The notes under the pieces: model-generated
Databases searched by the model: none
Seen by the model: only the letters and a program-made list of their open reading frames with translations
What the model was told of the DNA's origin: nothing
Assembly: GCA_964501985.1 (NCBI GenBank)
Contig: CAZCVY010000006.1
Location: 5,781-69,780 of the forward strand
Reading direction: 5' to 3'
DNA: 64,000 bases
Origin: Bog-366 sp964501985
GTDB taxonomy: Bacteria; Acidobacteriota; Terriglobia; UBA7540
Translations under genes and position numbers: made by a program
In this document: in pieces, positions 24,234 through 32,646 of the stretch
Layout of the letters: every line of letters starts with the position of its first letter
Position numbering within the stretch: the first letter of the stretch is position 1

Positions 24234-25607
24234 ATGGTTAAAGCAGTGATCATGCCCAAATTAGGGCAATCGGAAGAGACCGTCAAGATCATCAAGTGGC
24301 GCAAACAGGTCGGTGATAGCGTCGCCAAGGGCGACGTTCTTTTCGAAATCGAGACCGACAAGGCCGTCCTGGAGGTCGAGAGTTTTTATGAGGGCACGCT
24401 CCTGAAAATTGTCGCGAAAGAGGGAGTGACCGTCCCTGTGCAGGCTAAGGTGGCCTTTGTGGGGGACCCCGGCGAGCCGGTTCCGGAAATACTACAGTCC
24501 GAAGTCCCAAATCCGAAGTCCGAAGCGAAGCAAGGCCCCAAGCCACCAGACCAGAGAAGCCACCCACTCCCGGCGCACGGCCTACCCGACGTGCGAGCGC
24601 GAGCCACGGTTCAAATCCCACCTCCCTCTACCTCGGGGAAACCGGCACCTGAGGTCTTCGAGCCGCAGTTGTTCCGAATCAGTCCCCGCGCCGCGAAGTT
24701 CGCCCGGGAATCTGTCATCGATCCAACGCCTATAGTGGGAACGGGCCCCAGCGGGCGGATCGTCGAGCGCGACGTAAAGCAATACCTTGAGGCCCAGGGT
24801 TACAGCCGCCTGCGCATCACCCCCACCGCGAAACAATTGGCGGCGCGCGAGGGAATCAATCTGCTGAACCTCGTGCCGAAAGAAAATGGCAGCCAGACGA
24901 CCATCGAGGACATCGAGCGCCTCCTGGCTGAGCGGCCCAAGCCCATGTCGCGCATGCGGCAGATCATCGCCCAGCGTCTCACGGAAAGTTACACTCACGC
25001 CCCGCACTTCTTCGTGACGGTATCCGCCGACGTGACCGACTTGGAATCGCTGAGGGCGGGGTGGAAAGCGCAGGGAGTGTCGTATACGCTGACGGACTTC
25101 GTTGTGAAGGCCACGGCCCTCTCGCTGGAACAATTTCCTCTCGTCAACAGCACCTCCGACGGTGAGAGCATCCGCTGGCGCAGTAATATCGACCTGGGCC
25201 TGGCGGTGGCGCTCGAGCAAGGGTTGGTGGTCCCGGTCATTCGGCGAGCCAATGAACTGACTGTGGCGGAAATTCACTCGCGGGCGCAGGGACTAACAGC
25301 CAAGGCGCGCGCGGGACAGCTTACTCCGGCGGAAATGACCGGCAGCACATTCACTATTTCCAATTTGGGAATGATGGACGTGGAGAACTTTACCGCGATC
25401 ATCAATCCTGGCGAGAGCGCGATTCTAGCTGTCGCGAGCGGCACGAAGCAGCCGGTGGTGAAAAACGATCAAGTCGTGATCCGCACGATGATGAAGATGA
25501 CCCTGTCGAGCGATCACCGCTTGATCGATGGCGCGCTGGCGGCGCGATTCCTGAACTCGATTCGAAAAACCCTTGAGGAGATAAGCCTGTGGCAGCGTTC
25601 GATATAG
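24234..25607 (+). CDS. Dihydrolipoamide acyltransferase (E2)
   Basis: This is a 457-residue protein. Residues 1-76 are a lipoyl domain, with the lipoylated lysine in FEIETDKAVLEVES. Residues about 80-140 are a Pro-rich linker. The E3/E1-binding domain (ISPRAAKFARESVIDPTPIVGTGPSGRIVERDV) spans about 143-185. The catalytic acyltransferase domain runs from about 225 to the end, with the active-site motif SSDHRLIDGALAARF. The linker coding sequence (24496-24530) is itself a heptamer repeat of the type otherwise seen between genes. It overlaps the E3 gene by 19 bases. It forms the core of the complex. Confidence 0.88.
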   Translation: MVKAVIMPKLGQSEETVKIIKWRKQVGDSVAKGDVLFEIETDKAVLEVESFYEGTLLKIVAKEGVTVPVQAKVAFVGDPGEPVPEILQSEVPNPKSEAKQGPKPPDQRSHPLPAHGLPDVRARATVQIPPPSTSGKPAPEVFEPQLFRISPRAAKFARESVIDPTPIVGTGPSGRIVERDVKQYLEAQGYSRLRITPTAKQLAAREGINLLNLVPKENGSQTTIEDIERLLAERPKPMSRMRQIIAQRLTESYTHAPHFFVTVSADVTDLESLRAGWKAQGVSYTLTDFVVKATALSLEQFPLVNSTSDGESIRWRSNIDLGLAVALEQGLVVPVIRRANELTVAEIHSRAQGLTAKARAGQLTPAEMTGSTFTISNLGMMDVENFTAIINPGESAILAVASGTKQPVVKNDQVVIRTMMKMTLSSDHRLIDGALAARFLNSIRKTLEEISLWQRSI

Positions 25608-26995
25608 TGGTGATTGGCTCGGGACCTGGTGGTTACCCTGCGGCGATCCGCGCAGCGCAACTGGGCGCTTCCGTGGCGCTGGTGGAAAAGGAGGAAATGG
25701 GGGGCACGTGTCTGAACTGGGGCTGTATTCCCACCAAGACATTGATTGCTTCGTCGGAATTGCTCGCGCGCATCAAGTCCGCCGGGACGATGGGCCTGCG
25801 CGTGGAGAATGTCTCCTTTGACTATGCCGCGATGGCCGACCGCAAGGACCAGGTGGTTGCGAAGTTGCGCAACGGCATCAAGCAATTGCTCAAGGCCAAC
25901 GGCGTTACGGTGATTCAGGGCAGCGCCTCGTTTCAGAGCCGCAATCGAATTCAGGTGAACGTTGTCAATCCCGGCGCTGAACCTGTCGTCCTGGATGCCG
26001 GCAAGACTATTATCTCTACCGGCACAACTTCCGCCATGCCTGCATTTCTCCCGCGCCACGAGCGAGTTGTGGAGAGCCGCGGCTTTCTGAACCTGCGCGC
26101 GCTGCCGGCCACCACGCTGATTCTCGGCGGCGGGATCATCGGCTGCGAGTTCGCCTGCATGTTGGCGCAACTCGGCGTGCAGGTAACGATGGTGGAGTTG
26201 CTCGAAGACATTATCGCGGGCGTCGACGCGGATGTCCGCCGGGAATTGCGCCGCCATATGGAGAAGACCCTCGGTATAGGCATTCTGACAGGCGTGACGC
26301 TGGAAGAAATCACCGCGGACGGCCGCGGAGTGCGGGGTCGGGCCGGACAGGAAACCTTGGAAGCCGATCTGCTGCTGGTGGCTCTGGGCCGCAAGCCCGG
26401 GACGAGTTCATTGAAGTTGGAAAATGCCGGACTTGCTCCCAATGAGCGGGGCTTTCTTGATGTCGACTCATACGGCAGAACGCGCGTCGCTACTATTTAT
26501 GCCGTGGGCGATGTCACCGGCGGCCCGCTGCTGGCCCACGCCGCCACCGCGCAAGGCTTGGTGGCCGCTGAGAACGCGTGCGGACGCTACGCGCACAAAA
26601 ACGAAACTGTGGTTCCGAATTGCATCTTCACTACGCCCGAAATCGGCACCGTTGGCCTCGGCGAACAGGAGGCCCAGCAGCAGGGCCGCAAGATTAAGAC
26701 GGGAAAGTATCTATTCGGTGCACTCGGAAAGGCGATGGCCATCGGTGAGCCCTCAGGTTTCGTGAAGTGGGTGGCCGATGCGGAGACGGATCAACTGCTA
26801 GGCGCGCACGCCGTCGGTCCCCGCGCTACCGACATCATTGCGGAAGCGGCGGTGGCGATTCGCGCGGAATTGACCGCCGCGGACCTTGCCTACACCATCC
26901 ACGCCCATCCCACGCTGGCCGAAGCCTGGATGGAAGCAGCCCACGCCTTGATGGGCGAACCCATTCACTCCGCGCCGCCGCGCAAATCATCGTAG
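25589..26995 (+). CDS. Dihydrolipoyl dehydrogenase (E3)
   Basis: This is a 468-residue protein. FDIVVIGSGPGGYPAAIRAAQLGA is the FAD motif, GGTCLNWGCIPTKTL contains the redox cysteines (CxxxxC), and TLILGGGIIGCEFACMLAQLG is the NAD motif. IYAVGDVTGGPLLAHAA is the second FAD motif and YTIHAHPTLAEAWMEAAHAL the C-terminal His-Glu active-site block. GTG start with GAGGAG 8 bases upstream, inside the end of the E2 gene. It reoxidises the lipoyl groups of the E2 encoded upstream. Confidence 0.9.
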   Translation: MAAFDIVVIGSGPGGYPAAIRAAQLGASVALVEKEEMGGTCLNWGCIPTKTLIASSELLARIKSAGTMGLRVENVSFDYAAMADRKDQVVAKLRNGIKQLLKANGVTVIQGSASFQSRNRIQVNVVNPGAEPVVLDAGKTIISTGTTSAMPAFLPRHERVVESRGFLNLRALPATTLILGGGIIGCEFACMLAQLGVQVTMVELLEDIIAGVDADVRRELRRHMEKTLGIGILTGVTLEEITADGRGVRGRAGQETLEADLLLVALGRKPGTSSLKLENAGLAPNERGFLDVDSYGRTRVATIYAVGDVTGGPLLAHAATAQGLVAAENACGRYAHKNETVVPNCIFTTPEIGTVGLGEQEAQQQGRKIKTGKYLFGALGKAMAIGEPSGFVKWVADAETDQLLGAHAVGPRATDIIAEAAVAIRAELTAADLAYTIHAHPTLAEAWMEAAHALMGEPIHSAPPRKSS

Positions 26996-27036
26996 GTGCT
27001 GGGTCGACCCTGCGCGAGAGCGTGGCGCGTTGGAAA

Positions 27037-27078
27037 GGCAAAAGTGAAGTCGGAAGGCAAAGCGCAAAGGTCAAAGCC
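27037..27078. repeat. Heptamer-phased array after the E3 gene
   Basis: It reads ggcaaaa, gtgaagt, cggaagg, caaagcg, caaaggt, caaagcc. It lies between the convergent E3 and HicB-like genes. The copies are more degenerate than in the other arrays. Confidence 0.5.
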
Positions 27079-27107
27079 GTGCGGAGCAAAGGCGAGGATT
27101 CGAGTGG

Positions 27108-27320
27108 TTACGCCAGCATGAGCCGCTCACCCTTTGGTTCGGGAATGGGGTCCCCAAATTCGCGAGCGGTGTCGATCCACAATTGCATGGCTTCATTGGC
27201 GTGACCGAGTGCCGCTTCCTGCGTCTCGCCGTGGGCCATACATCCAGGCAATTCCGGGACTTCGGCAACGAAGACCTGATCTTTGTTGCTCCAATAAATG
27301 ATGATCTCGTATTTGTGCAT
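27108..27320 (-). CDS. HicB-like antitoxin
   Basis: This is a 70-residue protein (MHKYEIIIYWSNKDQVFVAEVPELPGCMAHGETQEAALGHANEAMQLW...). It has the partial RNase H-like HicB fold with the conserved VAEVPELPGCMAHGET block and the following helix. No C-terminal DNA-binding domain is present, so DNA binding would have to be indirect. It lies 2 bases downstream of a HicA-like toxin gene on the same strand, the usual hicA-hicB order. Confidence 0.8.
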   Translation of the reverse strand: MHKYEIIIYWSNKDQVFVAEVPELPGCMAHGETQEAALGHANEAMQLWIDTAREFGDPIPEPKGERLMLA

Positions 27321-27322
27321 AT

Positions 27323-27580
27323 TTACTCCCTTGCGGCTCCAAGCCCGTAGCGCACGACGACGCCCCGTACCTGACGTACCTGATACACTTTGGCCTTGCT
27401 GCCTTCTCGCTGCAAATTGAGCAATTCCCTTACGCCATGCCGCCGGAAAATGTGATGGCTGCCACGGATGCGTTCTTGGAATCCCAACCACCGAAGGAAA
27501 TTGCGAAGCTCGTCGAAATTGATGTTGGCATCCGACGCGCCTTGCAGGATACGAAGTCGGAGCTCCTCGTATTTGTCCAC
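27323..27580 (-). CDS. HicA-like mRNA interferase toxin
   Basis: This is an 85-residue protein starting at GTG 27580. The core LRNFLRWLGFQERIRGSHHIFRR matches the HicA double-stranded RNA-binding-like fold, with the catalytic His in GSHHIF. LNLQREGSKAKVYQVRQVR is the following strand-helix. It is longer at the N terminus than minimal HicA proteins (about 60 residues). Together with the downstream HicB-like gene it forms a type II toxin-antitoxin module. The start is not certain, because no strong SD is visible. Confidence 0.75.
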   Translation of the reverse strand: MDKYEELRLRILQGASDANINFDELRNFLRWLGFQERIRGSHHIFRRHGVRELLNLQREGSKAKVYQVRQVRGVVVRYGLGAARE

Positions 27581-27748
27581 AAGACCTAATCTACCACAGG
27601 TCAAACGCGAGAGGCTTGTACACCGAGTTTTCCGGTCTTTCCGAGCTTGAACGTCGCGCCGCCCTCTCGGGTGGTACTCGCCGCTTCCGTGCGGGCAGAG
27701 ATAGCTTCCACCAATTACACAGCGCAGTATATGACCACACCTTTGGGT

Positions 27749-27864
27749 TGTAGGGGCCTCCGGCGCTGGTCCGGTCCGAACGCCGTTCGGCCCTACATCG
27801 CGCGCAAGCATTGCGCGCATTTTGCCGGATAGGGGCCCGAAGAGGGCAGGCACGAGGCCTGCCC
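27749..27864. repeat. Palindromic intergenic repeats
   Basis: TGTAGGGGCC (27749-27758) pairs with GGCCCTACA (27789-27797). A second hairpin, GGGCAGGC-ACGAG-GCCTGCCC (27844-27864), has a perfect 8-bp stem. They occupy most of the roughly 310-base gap between the HicA-like gene and the DUF488 gene. Nothing else is recognisable in that gap. Confidence 0.55.
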
Positions 27865-27893
27865 CTACGATATGCGAGCGGCCTACTTCTGCC

Positions 27894-28280
27894 TCAAGAC
27901 AATTCCGCCCCGCGTTCAGCGAGCAATTCCTTGAGAATGGAGCGGTGACACCGCTTTTCATTCTCGCAGTAGCAGCCCACGGAGAAGCTGGTCTGATGGG
28001 AAAGCGCTGCCAGCAGATCAAGCAGTCTGGCCGCCTCGGGCTTGTTCATCTCGCCGCGATATTTGCGCTCAAACTTCTTCCACGACGGCTCGTCCCGAGA
28101 TCTGAGCGCAAACGCTACCAGCTCTGCGCTGGGGGCCAGAATAGGCAGCCACACGTCGTAGAAGGCGCGCTTGGCGAACTCCGTCTTCGGCACACCCCGC
28201 GGCGGTCTGCGCACCGTACCCAGGCGCAAGCCTTCGTTCGGTTTTCTCGGAGACCCGAGTCTTAATACCGCAATTGGCAT
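27894..28280 (-). CDS. DUF488 (YeaO-like) protein
   Basis: This is a 128-residue protein with the DUF488 pattern. An N-terminal strand (PIAVLRLGSPR) is followed by KRAFYDVWLPILAPSAELV, then KKFERKYRGEM. The C-terminal SVGCYCENEKRCHRSILKELLAERGAEL carries the conserved Cys-x-Cys-Glu ... Cys-His motif. AAGGAG lies 8 bases before the ATG. The function is unknown; the Cys/His cluster may bind metal. It has no operon partner. Confidence 0.8.
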   Translation of the reverse strand: MPIAVLRLGSPRKPNEGLRLGTVRRPPRGVPKTEFAKRAFYDVWLPILAPSAELVAFALRSRDEPSWKKFERKYRGEMNKPEAARLLDLLAALSHQTSFSVGCYCENEKRCHRSILKELLAERGAELS

Positions 28281-28419
28281 GTGAGTTCTCCTTCCCTGAC
28301 CAGCCACGTCCCAGCAAGCGTAGCACAGACCAGTGAGGTATACTTTGGGGCGCACGAAACGGGGGTGGCGCAGACCTGTTTTGCGGCGGTTTTGTGAGAA
28401 CTCTCGAGGAGTCACACCG

Positions 28420-28875
28420 ATGGGTTTGTTGTTTTGTTTTTTGGGCGCGATTTCTTTTGGTCTTTTAGGGAGCGCGTTGAAGGCGGCGGAACGAAAGAAG
28501 GCGAACGCCGCGGGACTTATCGTTTCCATGTATGCCTGGCCGGCATTGATCATGCTCGTGCGGTCTCTGCTTCTCAAATCGGGTGGTCACATTCCCGGCA
28601 AGGTGTGGGCGACGGCGGTCATTCTGGGAATCGGTGCGGCTGTTGCGTCCTTAGCCTTTCAAGTGTCCATTAGCATTGGCAAGGTCACGGTGGGCTGGCT
28701 GATGATGAATCTGTCCTCCGGCGTTGCTGTCGTTGCTTCGATTTACGTGTATCACGAGAAGCTGACCCTTCTGAAAATTGTGGCGTTCGGTCTGGTAGTG
28801 GTTTCAATCCTTTTCCTCTGCTGGGGACAAGTGATGGAGAGGCGCACGGTCAGCGCCGCCACACAAGGAGAATGA
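28420..28875 (+). CDS. Half-size DMT-superfamily membrane protein, subunit 1
   Basis: This is a 151-residue protein with about four to five transmembrane helices (MGLLFCFLGAISFGLLGSALK ... VASIYVYHEKLTLLKIVAFGLVVVSILFLCWG). The final 'E-K-L-T ... K-I-V-A-F' segment is the EamA/SMR-like end of a four-helix unit. GAGGAG sits 8 bases before the ATG. The next gene, 7 bases downstream, encodes a similar half, so the functional transporter is probably a heterodimer. The substrate is unknown. Confidence 0.7.
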   Translation: MGLLFCFLGAISFGLLGSALKAAERKKANAAGLIVSMYAWPALIMLVRSLLLKSGGHIPGKVWATAVILGIGAAVASLAFQVSISIGKVTVGWLMMNLSSGVAVVASIYVYHEKLTLLKIVAFGLVVVSILFLCWGQVMERRTVSAATQGE

Positions 28876-28882
28876 TCTTGTC

Positions 28883-29302
28883 ATGTGGTTTCTGCTGATG
28901 CTGGTGATGTTCCTGACCAACGGAATGAGCGCATTCGGCCTGAAGATGATCGCGGCCTGGGGCCTTCCCGAGACCGTCAAATATCCCTATTTAGCCACGT
29001 GGTACGCAGGAGGCCTGGCGGCTATTGCCCTGCCCATGCTGCTCAAAGGCATGCGGGTCGGGAAGACGGAACTCTTTTGGGGAGCCGTGGCGGGAGCCCT
29101 GAGCGTCGGCGGACAGGTCGCCATGGCAGTGGCACTCGGTTCCGGCCTCCCTGGGCACGTGGTGTTTCCCATTGCGATCGGCGGCTCGATTGTCGTTGTG
29201 GCCCTGGCCGGGCGGCTGGTGTTCGGCGAACGCATGAATCGACACACCGTGGTGGGCGTGGCCCTGGGATCCATCGCCGTCGTTCTTCTGGGCGTGAGTT
29301 GA
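28883..29302 (+). CDS. Half-size DMT-superfamily membrane protein, subunit 2
   Basis: This is a 139-residue protein with four to five helices, ending in VVALAGRLVFGERMNRHTVVGVALGSIAVVLLGV, the EamA-type terminal helices. It starts with SD-like AGGAG at 12 bases, within the same transcription unit as subunit 1. The two halves together equal one normal 10-helix EamA transporter. It could export or import a small metabolite. Confidence 0.7.
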   Translation: MWFLLMLVMFLTNGMSAFGLKMIAAWGLPETVKYPYLATWYAGGLAAIALPMLLKGMRVGKTELFWGAVAGALSVGGQVAMAVALGSGLPGHVVFPIAIGGSIVVVALAGRLVFGERMNRHTVVGVALGSIAVVLLGVS

Positions 29303-29362
29303 AGTTACCGGGCCGGCAGGAAAGTGCCGCGGATCTACGCAACAGGTCCGCGCTACTCCGTG

Positions 29363-30211
29363 CTACTTGCCGGTGAGCCACTCCGCTTTGACTTCCTCGA
29401 TTACCTCCTTGGCTGCCTGCTCAACCTGCTTGGCTCCCCAGTTGGGATCGGAGTGGGCCCGCGGGTCGTGCTCTTCGCGCACGGTGTGGTCCGGCGTCGG
29501 CACGCAATCGAAGGTCTCACCATCCACGATGGCATAATCCACATTGCGCAGATTGCCCGTGGCGGGAAGCCGCGAAAGATCGACCGAGCCCGGCCACGTC
29601 GCTTCGAGCATTGACGTCTCCGCCGCGTCCGCGTGGCCGATGGCCCCGGCGATCAGCGACCGCGGGAATCCGGGGTAAACCCACCGAACCCGCCGCGGTG
29701 TGTGTCCGTCGTTGAATTCGCGGCAGAGCCGGTCCAGCACCGCCCGTTGGTTATTGGCTCCATGCCCGTTCACAATGAGCACCCGACGGAAGCCCATGCG
29801 CGCAAACAGAATGTGGAGGGCGTCGCGCACGACGGCGGCAAATATCTCCTCGCGAAAATAGGCACTGGCCACTACGTTTTTGGGAAAATCCATTCCTTCA
29901 ATAAAGGCGTCGCGGTCAAATCCCAACGACTCCAGCATGTCGGGTCCGCGCTCGCGCTCCGTCCCCACAAAAAGCGGCGGGAAATAAGGGCACTGAAGTT
30001 CATAAGCCAGACGGCGAGCGAACGCGTGCGCCAGCAGATTATCGCAGCCCATCGCCAGGTGAGGCCCGTGCCACTCCAGAGGAGCGACCGGCAGAAGCAC
30101 CAGGCCGTTGCGTTCGCGGGCGGCAACAACTTCGTGGGGGAATAAGTAGGCCATGTTCCAGTCCCCCTGCTCGATGGGACGTTTGGTCCGGGTTACGCTA
30201 GCGTCAGCCAT
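29363..30211 (-). CDS. Creatininase-family metal-dependent amidohydrolase
   Basis: This is a 282-residue protein. Metal ligands are visible in PLEWHGPHLAMGCDN (Glu, His, Asp), in IVNGHGANNQRAVL, and in GHADAAETSMLEA (His, Glu). This is the creatininase / creatinine amidohydrolase fold, which also includes enzymes opening lactams and formamides in other pathways (for example MftE-like peptidases). I start at ATG 30211 because AAGGAGG precedes it. The neighbouring radical SAM gene on the same strand, 245 bases upstream, makes a link to a modified-peptide or cofactor pathway thinkable but weak. Confidence 0.8.
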   Translation of the reverse strand: MADASVTRTKRPIEQGDWNMAYLFPHEVVAARERNGLVLLPVAPLEWHGPHLAMGCDNLLAHAFARRLAYELQCPYFPPLFVGTERERGPDMLESLGFDRDAFIEGMDFPKNVVASAYFREEIFAAVVRDALHILFARMGFRRVLIVNGHGANNQRAVLDRLCREFNDGHTPRRVRWVYPGFPRSLIAGAIGHADAAETSMLEATWPGSVDLSRLPATGNLRNVDYAIVDGETFDCVPTPDHTVREEHDPRAHSDPNWGAKQVEQAAKEVIEEVKAEWLTGK

Positions 30212-30350
30212 TTCTCCCTCCTTAGATATGCAACACTCACAAGTTGGTTGAGCCACATCGTCTCGCGTTCTGAGCATCGACAGCGTTTGATCTGCCCGCA
30301 TAACCTACATCCGTCTTCGGTTGGAGTGCAAGAGTGATGTGGACGGGGGC

Positions 30351-30413
30351 GATTTGACGTAGCGGCGAGTTCACCTCGCCATGGGGCGGCGTGAAGCCGC
30401 CCTACGTCAAATC
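30351..30413. repeat. Long perfect-arm palindrome
   Basis: GATTTGACGTAG (30351-30362) is the exact reverse complement of CTACGTCAAATC (30402-30413). Inside are two smaller hairpins, GGCGAG-TTCAC-CTCGCC and GGCGGC-GTGAA-GCCGCC. It lies between the radical SAM and creatininase genes and could also affect transcription between them. Confidence 0.65.
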
Positions 30414-30456
30414 AACACGCGACTATGTTGGCTGGATTGTGGACGTAGTCAGGACG

Positions 30457-31428
30457 TCAGGCGGTCTCGCCGGCCAGCCGCTCGCCGAATCGTCGAGAGG
30501 CGGTGAAGACCGCGCCAATCTGGACCAATCCCGCCAGCTTGTATTTTGCGAAGGAGGCGAGCCCGGCCGAGGCGATGCAGCCGCACTCGCTACACACGGG
30601 ATTGCCGCCAAACTGGCAAGGGGTGATCGGGGTTGTGAAGTCAGACGAAACACAAGCCGTTGTTTGGGCGAAAATGCATTCCTGGGGTGACGCGGGCGGG
30701 TCCTGAAATCCTTTCAGGATGCGGTCGCCCATTTCCATGAGCGGGAAGATCCGGCGGAGGCGGCGAAGCTCCTCCAGCACTCGGGCACGATCCTGCGGAG
30801 TCAGACGCTCTTCGCTCACCTCGCCGTGCTGGGGCGTGTACAGACTGAACCAAATCTTCCTCACTTCCTTCCGCTGCGACCAGAAAGTTGCAAATTCTTC
30901 CAGGTAACCCGGGCGTTGAACAATCTGCCGGGTGATCGTGCAGTGCACGTTGATCCGATGCCCGGCAATGTGCTTCAGGATGCGATCGTAAGTGGCAGGC
31001 GCGCGGCGGCGATCGTGTTCGGGCTGAAGGCCGTCAATCGAAACGGCAAGGTACAGGTTGGAAAGACTATGCCACGACTCGGGGATGGGCCGAACCGCGC
31101 TGGTGACCAGCATCACCTCTATGCCCATGGCTTCCAGTTTGGGGAGCAATTGCTCGAGCTCGCGGTAGCGAACCAGCGGCTCACCCCCCACAATGGAGAC
31201 GTGCAACGGGCGATAGCGGCGAACCAACGCCAGGACTCCGGCCACTAGGGCTTCCCCTTTGGCGTCGCGGAGCTCCCGAAGTGTAGTTGAGCCCCCGAGA
31301 TGGTCCGGGCCATAGGCATAACACCCGGGACATTGCAGGGGGCATTCTTTGGTGATCTCGATCGACAAAAACGGCTTCTGGCCCTGTAGGATACGGCCCC
31401 AGGCCGGGATCAGATCAACTGTCTTCAT
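30457..31428 (-). CDS. Radical SAM protein of unknown substrate
   Basis: This is a 323-residue protein. CPLQCPGCYAYG (CxxxCxxC plus Tyr) near residue 29 is the SAM cluster motif and SIVGGEPLVR the GGE motif. The C terminus has several further cysteines (PQECIFAQ, TTACVSS, TPCQFGGNPVCSECGCIAS), enough for an auxiliary cluster. GGGAGGAAGA precedes the ATG at 31428; the open frame upstream lacks a better start. It has some resemblance to HpnH-like and SPASM proteins, but I cannot assign a product. No precursor peptide is obvious next to it. Confidence 0.75.
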   Translation of the reverse strand: MKTVDLIPAWGRILQGQKPFLSIEITKECPLQCPGCYAYGPDHLGGSTTLRELRDAKGEALVAGVLALVRRYRPLHVSIVGGEPLVRYRELEQLLPKLEAMGIEVMLVTSAVRPIPESWHSLSNLYLAVSIDGLQPEHDRRRAPATYDRILKHIAGHRINVHCTITRQIVQRPGYLEEFATFWSQRKEVRKIWFSLYTPQHGEVSEERLTPQDRARVLEELRRLRRIFPLMEMGDRILKGFQDPPASPQECIFAQTTACVSSDFTTPITPCQFGGNPVCSECGCIASAGLASFAKYKLAGLVQIGAVFTASRRFGERLAGETA

Positions 31429-31592
31429 TCTTCCTCCCTTTCTACCCGAGGCCCCGGATGGCAGAGTCCGGTGAAAACTCAATGGAAACCCGCGATGCCG
31501 CCAAAACAGACACAGCACCGCTGGGCCAGCAACCGCCACAGTGACATTTAGTCTTTTAGATTACATGTATCGGCATTAAGTTGCTAGAAATC

Positions 31593-32540
31593 TTAGTTTT
31601 GGTGCGGAAGGTCTGCCTTTGGCAAGGCGTCCGCGAGGAGCAACGCAGCCCCACTGAAGACCAAAGTGTCCACAAAATAGTTCAGCTCGTTGCCGATATC
31701 GGAGGGATTAGCGACCAAGGTCGGGAGGTAAACAAACATGATCAGAAGGAAGATCACGATGCCCAAAACCGTTGCCGCCAATCGCGCCTTCTTCATGGCC
31801 ATGATGCTAACCCCAGCGGCAAACAGCACGGCGCCTACAAAATAGGACCACAGAAGGCGCCCTGGAACCCACGCGAGTGTGACCTTTCCCAAAGGAATCC
31901 CAGGTATGAACTCGGGGTGCAGAAAGTGCTCCACGCTGAAAAACACACAGGGTATCCCGATGAAAAAACGCCCAACTGTCACGAGCCACGGCAGGCCGGG
32001 CCCGCGCCCTTCCCGCGCATAAGCCCCCGCAAACGCGAAGGCGCCGCCGCTGAAGGAGATATCTCTTAGAGCCACGGCCTACATGAATCGATCCCCGGGG
32101 TTAGCCACGACGTTGGGAATGTGGATCAATGCCGCGAACAGAAAGAGCATGATTCCCAAAAGCGTGGCCGCCGAAGACGCCAGCCGGTTAACGATGATGG
32201 CAAGAGCGGCAGCGAAGAGCGCAACACCCACAAGGTAGACCCAGAACCGCGGCGCAGGCATCCAGGTGGGCACAGCGAATACGATGAACCGGGTGGCGGT
32301 GAAGTGCTCGGCGCTGAAGACGGCCATCGGGAGGGTATAGAACAACCGGCCAAACGGCATGACCTTGTCGAGCCCCTGCGCATGCGGCACCTCGCGGACG
32401 ACCATGATCAGGCCGATCACAAGAAGCGCCACTCCCGCGAACCACGGCCAGAACACCGGGCCCGGAATCGACAAGGCCAGCAGCGCGACGGGAGCGCGGC
32501 CAAGAGCGAGTTGCTCGAAACCGCCGTTCAGTATCCGCAT
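31593..32540 (-). pseudogene. DoxX-like membrane protein gene with an in-frame TAG
   Basis: From ATG 32540 (GAGG upstream) the frame runs to TAG at 32081-32079 and continues open in the same frame to 31593. The residues around the stop read ...VVANPGDRFM-stop-AVALRDISFSGGAFAFAG. In intact relatives as I recall them this join is one continuous stretch, often with Trp at or near the stop, so a single TGG-to-TAG change would explain it. Both halves carry a GR(L/F)F...FS(A/V)EHF...VANP unit. Alternatives are two tandem paralogues with a GTG start at 32075 (no SD seen), a sequencing error or readthrough. Confidence 0.65.
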
Positions 32541-32646
32541 GCGATTCCTCTTAATCCGCTCGAATCCACGAGTCAGTCTCTCGCAAGGAGTGGTCGGCTG
32601 CAATACCCACTTGAGCTAACTTTGTTATGACCACTATGATGGAATC

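Noticed and set aside
24604..24622. tRNA T-arm-like word GGTTCAAATCCCACC
   Set aside because: The flanking bases do not form the five-pair T-stem, no D-arm or anticodon arm is found, and it lies inside the E2 linker coding sequence.
32079..32081. Pyrrolysine or programmed readthrough at the TAG
   Set aside because: No pyl genes or readthrough context are seen; the facing regulator is also broken, which favours simple decay or error.
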